64,000 nucleotides of DNA from Corella eumyota (taxonomy: Eukaryota > Chordata > Ascidiacea > Phlebobranchia > Corellidae), in the NCBI GenBank assembly GCA_963082875.1, contig OY720101.1:13415671-13479670 (forward strand), written 5' to 3'. The position numbers and the translations under genes are program-made. Under the pieces are notes generated by a model, which was not told where the DNA came from, searched no databases, and worked only from the letters and a program-made list of their open reading frames with translations. This document shows, one piece after another, positions 61,527 through 64,000 of the stretch (its first letter is position 1; every line of letters begins with the position of its first letter).

Positions 61527-64000
61527 CTAAAAAAAGTTTACAAAAATGTTAAAAACTTTTGCAAAAAAATGTTTTAAAAATTAATTTTTTAAATTTTTAC
61601 GCCCAATTTTTTTTTTGAATTTGACCCCTAAAAATGTTTTAAAATTTTTACCTCCAATTTTTTTTTAAATTTTTACCCCAAAATTTAGATAAATCTTCAC
61701 CCACCTGAAACCACAACTGCATCTGTACTGGGGCTCAGCTGTGACGTTGGGTAAATACCCCATTTCGACATCGTCTCCGTTGATATTCATGTTACAAACA
61801 CACAACGCACACTGATCAAAAGATCGATCCCGAAATAAATTCAAAACCGAGTCCGACAACAAAAGTGTCATCCAAATTGCAGCATTGCCGTTACGGTCCA
61901 CGCACAAGCTCCGGTTACCCCCAAAGTGGGAGTTCGGGGTTTGTAACGATGAAGCGGGTGACTCTAGGGGGTCAACACTTTGAATCCCACCTCTTCCCGG
62001 AGTTCGAGGGGTTCTGGGTGTTGGCACTGAAAATGTTGCAGGGGAGTGAAGGGGTTGTGTTGAGGCGGGGGTTCGGATTGATGATGAGCGGTTAGGGGTG
62101 CCAGGGGTTACACTGATACTGACCCCAGGAGTCGCAGGGGTCACAGGTTGAAAGTTCAGGAAGTCTGATGATTGATCTTGGATAATATAAGGTTCAGATG
62201 CTGGCATTACAGGAGGAAGCTAAAAATTAAAATTTTTGAATAAAAAAATAAGTTTTTTAGAATAAAAGAATCTAAACTTTAATTTAGGCAAAAGTTGTAG
62301 AGTCACAAGGCACTGCATATCACAACGTGAGGCCCTGGGTTTGATTCCCATTGCAGTCTGTAAATGTACCTTAAAAAAACTGTTTTTTGATAGTTCGTCA
62401 ATTTACTGAGCGAAAAACAAAATGAAAAACAGAATTTTCAACTAAAAACTAATAATTTTAATTTATTTAAAATTAAGCAGTCGTAAGTCAATGACTAAGC
62501 TCTGGAAATTACAACATAAAGTCCTGAGTTAGATTCCCATGGCAGCCTATAAATGTATCAACAAATATAACACCTTAATCAAAACAAATCAGTAAATTAA
62601 TATTTTAGCAAAAACTTTTTACCATCCATGAGGGGGTATATGTTATAGAATTGTGAGGTAGTTCGTAATTTGAATTATCCGCAGAGTACAAGTACTTCAT
62701 GTTTAACGGCTTATAGATCGACGGAATCGGGAAAATCGACAGATTTGTCGTGCGACATTGTTTTGTTGATTCGCTTGCAATACCACGTTGCAACGAAAAC
62801 TCGAGTTGTTTTTGAATGGTAGAATCCCCTCTGTCGCCTCCTAGAGTGTGTTTGTAGGCCGACTCGATGCTATGAAGTTGCATCAGGTCTGGTTCAACTA
62901 CATGTTGGGGTAAGTGGGTAAGATTTGTGTGGGATTTCCCCTCAGGAGAGAATGATTCATTGGAAGGAGGTGTTGGAAGGATGCATTGCAAGTCTGAAAA
63001 GAATTTTGGTTTTAGAAAAATAAAAAAAAAACGATAAAAAAGCTAACAACAACAAACCTGATACAACAACGTTGTTGGTGTTGCTCGGAGGAAGATGTTT
63101 TCTGTCTCCGACATCATCTGGAGGAGTGGGAGCTCCTCCTGTGTTGTCCTCGTCAGCAAATAACTCCTCGGTAAGATCATCCATCGAAAACTGAAAAAAG
63201 TCGGAATTTTAAATCAATTTTTTTCTCTCATTTCTCTCACTCTCATTTAATATTTGTCCTCAATAATTTAACAGTGCACCACATACGACAGTTTTATTTA
63301 TTTTGTAGGCCTATAAATTAGACTAAAACATATATATTTATTACACTAAGCTCCGTTATTTATATATTTTAAGCATTATCACACTACATGTACCTCTAAA
63401 TCTGATGACTTTTTGATAGATTTTGATGAAAGATTTCCTGGGAAGGGAGAAATTGTTGTTGTACCTACTCATAAATCAGAAAATTTTTAAAAAAAAAGAA
63501 AAAAAAATTATTTTTTTGTACTCTTATTTTTTTTTTGTTATTACAGAATAATAAAAAAATTCTAAAAAAAATAAAAAAAAATAAAAAAAAAAAATTATTT
63601 TTCTTATTACAGAATAATAAAAAAATTCTGAAAAATTTTTTACAAAAATTTCAAAGTTATTTTATATTAAAAGATTATTTTTAACCTGATCTTATTGGTG
63701 ACTTTAGCAGGGCTTCCAAAACATTACGACCAATTTCCTAAAAAATTAAACCAACTTTTAAAAATCATATTAAAACGAACTAAAAAATATTAATAAAATA
63801 ACATTTTGTGATAATTTACAACAAAAGTAAATACACAGAACGGTGGAAATCAAACCCATGGCCTCAGCTTAAGATAACTTGGATGACACTTTTTTACTTT
63901 TTTAATAAAATAAGAAACAATTTTACAAAAACTCACAGATTTCACAGAAGGGTTATAATTATTGTCGTTGTTGTTATTAATCGAGACAGTAGACCACGAA
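55148..64000 (-). CDS. MED13: Mediator complex subunit 13, C-terminal 24 exons (5' end beyond window)
   Basis: MED13 is the large subunit of the CDK8 kinase module and links it to core Mediator in the nucleus. Exons, 5' to 3': 63,937-64,000 (partial); 63,686-63,737; 63,394-63,464; 63,058-63,190; 62,623-62,993; 61,705-62,219; 61,351-61,526; 60,825-60,962; 60,368-60,484; 60,099-60,269; 59,799-60,010; 59,137-59,272; 58,971-59,051; 58,482-58,686; 58,238-58,415; 57,653-57,847; 57,320-57,540; 57,041-57,198; 56,792-56,950; 56,489-56,677; 56,271-56,413; 55,962-56,151; 55,461-55,539; 55,148-55,280. All phases agree; about 1,361 residues. It matches animal MED13/MED13L along its length, with a stop at 55,148-55,150. 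Vertebrate proteins are near 2,170 residues, so roughly the N-terminal third is missing. I cannot tell MED13 from MED13L; it may be the single ancestral gene. The first three exons are the least certain. Confidence 0.93.
55617..55768 (-). repeat. short dispersed MITE-like repeat (family C)
   Basis: On the minus strand: aataaataaaactgctgttt, gtggtgcatagggtaaatta and ggcaaatattagttgagagt. Other copies are at 58,060, 59,525 and 63,250. No coding sequence. Confidence 0.65.
55790..55948 (+). repeat. type B SINE
   Basis: Head ggtggtgtggta, core with ccaatgccacactatttgcc, and tail cttaaacacgtcacaaca. MED13 intron 55,540-55,961. Confidence 0.65.
57935..58040 (-). repeat. type B SINE fragment, reverse orientation
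   Basis: On the minus strand it reads ggctcggactacgagccaaa through aagccgcaccaacgccacac. MED13 intron 57,848-58,237. Confidence 0.62.
58058..58215 (+). repeat. family C MITE-like repeat
   Basis: Contains atttgtgatgcatcggtaaa, ttatcaaaggcaaatattag and atgccggctgtagggctagc. MED13 intron 57,848-58,237. Confidence 0.65.
58768..58925 (+). repeat. 3' part of a type A SINE
   Basis: Body and end only (cccaaactgctaaaggcaac, cccacattgaggataaa) in MED13 intron 58,687-58,970. Confidence 0.65.
59522..59675 (+). repeat. family C MITE-like repeat
   Basis: Contains aataaataaaactgccattt, gtggtgcactggtaaattat and atgccaaccatagggcaggc. MED13 intron 59,273-59,798, otherwise AT-rich with a (TA)n run near 59,710. 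Confidence 0.65.
60585..60790 (+). repeat. two short tRNA-B-box fragments
   Basis: Near-identical pieces (acataaggtcataggtttga / acatgaggtcataggttcaa, each then ttcccactgctt) about 158 bp apart in MED13 intron 60,485-60,824. They are too short for a whole SINE. Confidence 0.55.
61050..61312 (-). repeat. full-length type A SINE, reverse orientation
   Basis: Reads on the minus strand from a GGTGTAGTGGTC head through a B box to the TCGAGGATAAA end. MED13 intron 60,963-61,350. Confidence 0.75.
61705..64000 (-). CDS. MED13: MED13 middle region: low-complexity Pro/Thr/Ser segment before the MedPIWI part
   Basis: Six exons. Features seen: an Asn-rich run ([12 protein letters not shown]); a motif [11 protein letters not shown]; a [13 protein letters not shown] segment like PTPPSHEQ in vertebrate MED13; then a long Thr-Pro/Ser-Pro tract ([27 protein letters not shown]) expected to be disordered and a possible substrate for proline-directed kinases. 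The 61,705-62,219 exon then enters the conserved core with [28 protein letters not shown] and YRCSCGF, a Cys-pair region conserved in MED13 proteins. Confidence 0.88.
62310..62560 (+). repeat. two tRNA-B-box fragments with a shared flank
   Basis: Two units about 185 bp apart share cacaacgtgag / acaacataaag, a gattcccattgcag / gattcccatggcag core and tctgtaaatgtacc / cctataaatgtatc. MED13 intron 62,220-62,622. Confidence 0.55.
63245..63345 (-). repeat. family C MITE-like repeat, partial
   Basis: On the minus strand: taggcctacaaaataaataa, aactgtcgtatgtggtgcac and tgttaaattattgaggac. MED13 intron 63,191-63,393. Confidence 0.6.
63835..63890 (-). repeat. tRNA-like SINE head fragment, reverse orientation
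   Basis: On the minus strand gaggccatgggtttgatttc followed by caccg matches the short tRNA-like repeats. MED13 intron 63,738-63,936. Confidence 0.5.

Noticed and set aside
1-64000. Retroviral, LTR, Polinton or LINE coding sequence
   Set aside because: I saw no reverse transcriptase, integrase, capsid or endonuclease-like reading in any frame; the mobile DNA I recognise is SINE- or MITE-like only.

Overview
The window looks like nuclear DNA of an invertebrate chordate, most likely an ascidian tunicate. It is AT-rich, its introns are short (about 70 to 900 bp), it carries many tRNA-derived SINEs, and its MED13 aligns well by eye with vertebrate MED13. The species call is an inference. All coding sequence I can support lies on the minus strand, in two genes arranged head to tail: MED13 (upstream, right end) and a giant gel-forming-mucin-like gene (downstream, everything left of 51,903).

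Right end, 55,148-64,000: the C-terminal 24 exons of Mediator subunit 13, about 1,361 residues, ending at a clear stop. The N-terminal part lies beyond the right edge. Its introns hold SINEs and a short MITE-like repeat family. A 3.2-kb AT-rich stretch with no recognisable gene (51,904-55,147) separates the two genes.

Middle, 36,263-51,903: the 5' part of the mucin-like gene, 30 small exons encoding 1,649 residues. A signal peptide comes first, then three sushi (CCP) domains, then three VWD-C8-TIL units in the D1-D2-D'-D3 order of von Willebrand factor and MUC2-type mucins, then a Cys-rich linker. Exon phases agree at every junction. Several of the introns are each filled by their own minisatellite.

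Left, 1-36,188: two very large exons. A 6.6-kb exon encodes about 36 copies of a 38-residue module mixed with eight blocks of FGPxPC modules, ending in a VWC-like domain. After a 153-bp intron, an exon of at least 29.4 kb runs off the left edge. It encodes about 300 modules of 28 or 34 residues that are rich in Pro, aromatic residues and Cys, with codon-exact higher-order duplications and two copies of a non-repetitive 78-residue island. The protein seen here is already about 13,660 residues and its C-terminus is outside the window.

The likely job is a secreted, disulfide-linked polymer (mucus, filter net, tunic or adhesive). Its N-terminus is that of a gel-forming mucin, but its long central region is not the usual Ser/Thr-rich mucin domain. 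This giant protein is the main candidate for something undescribed.
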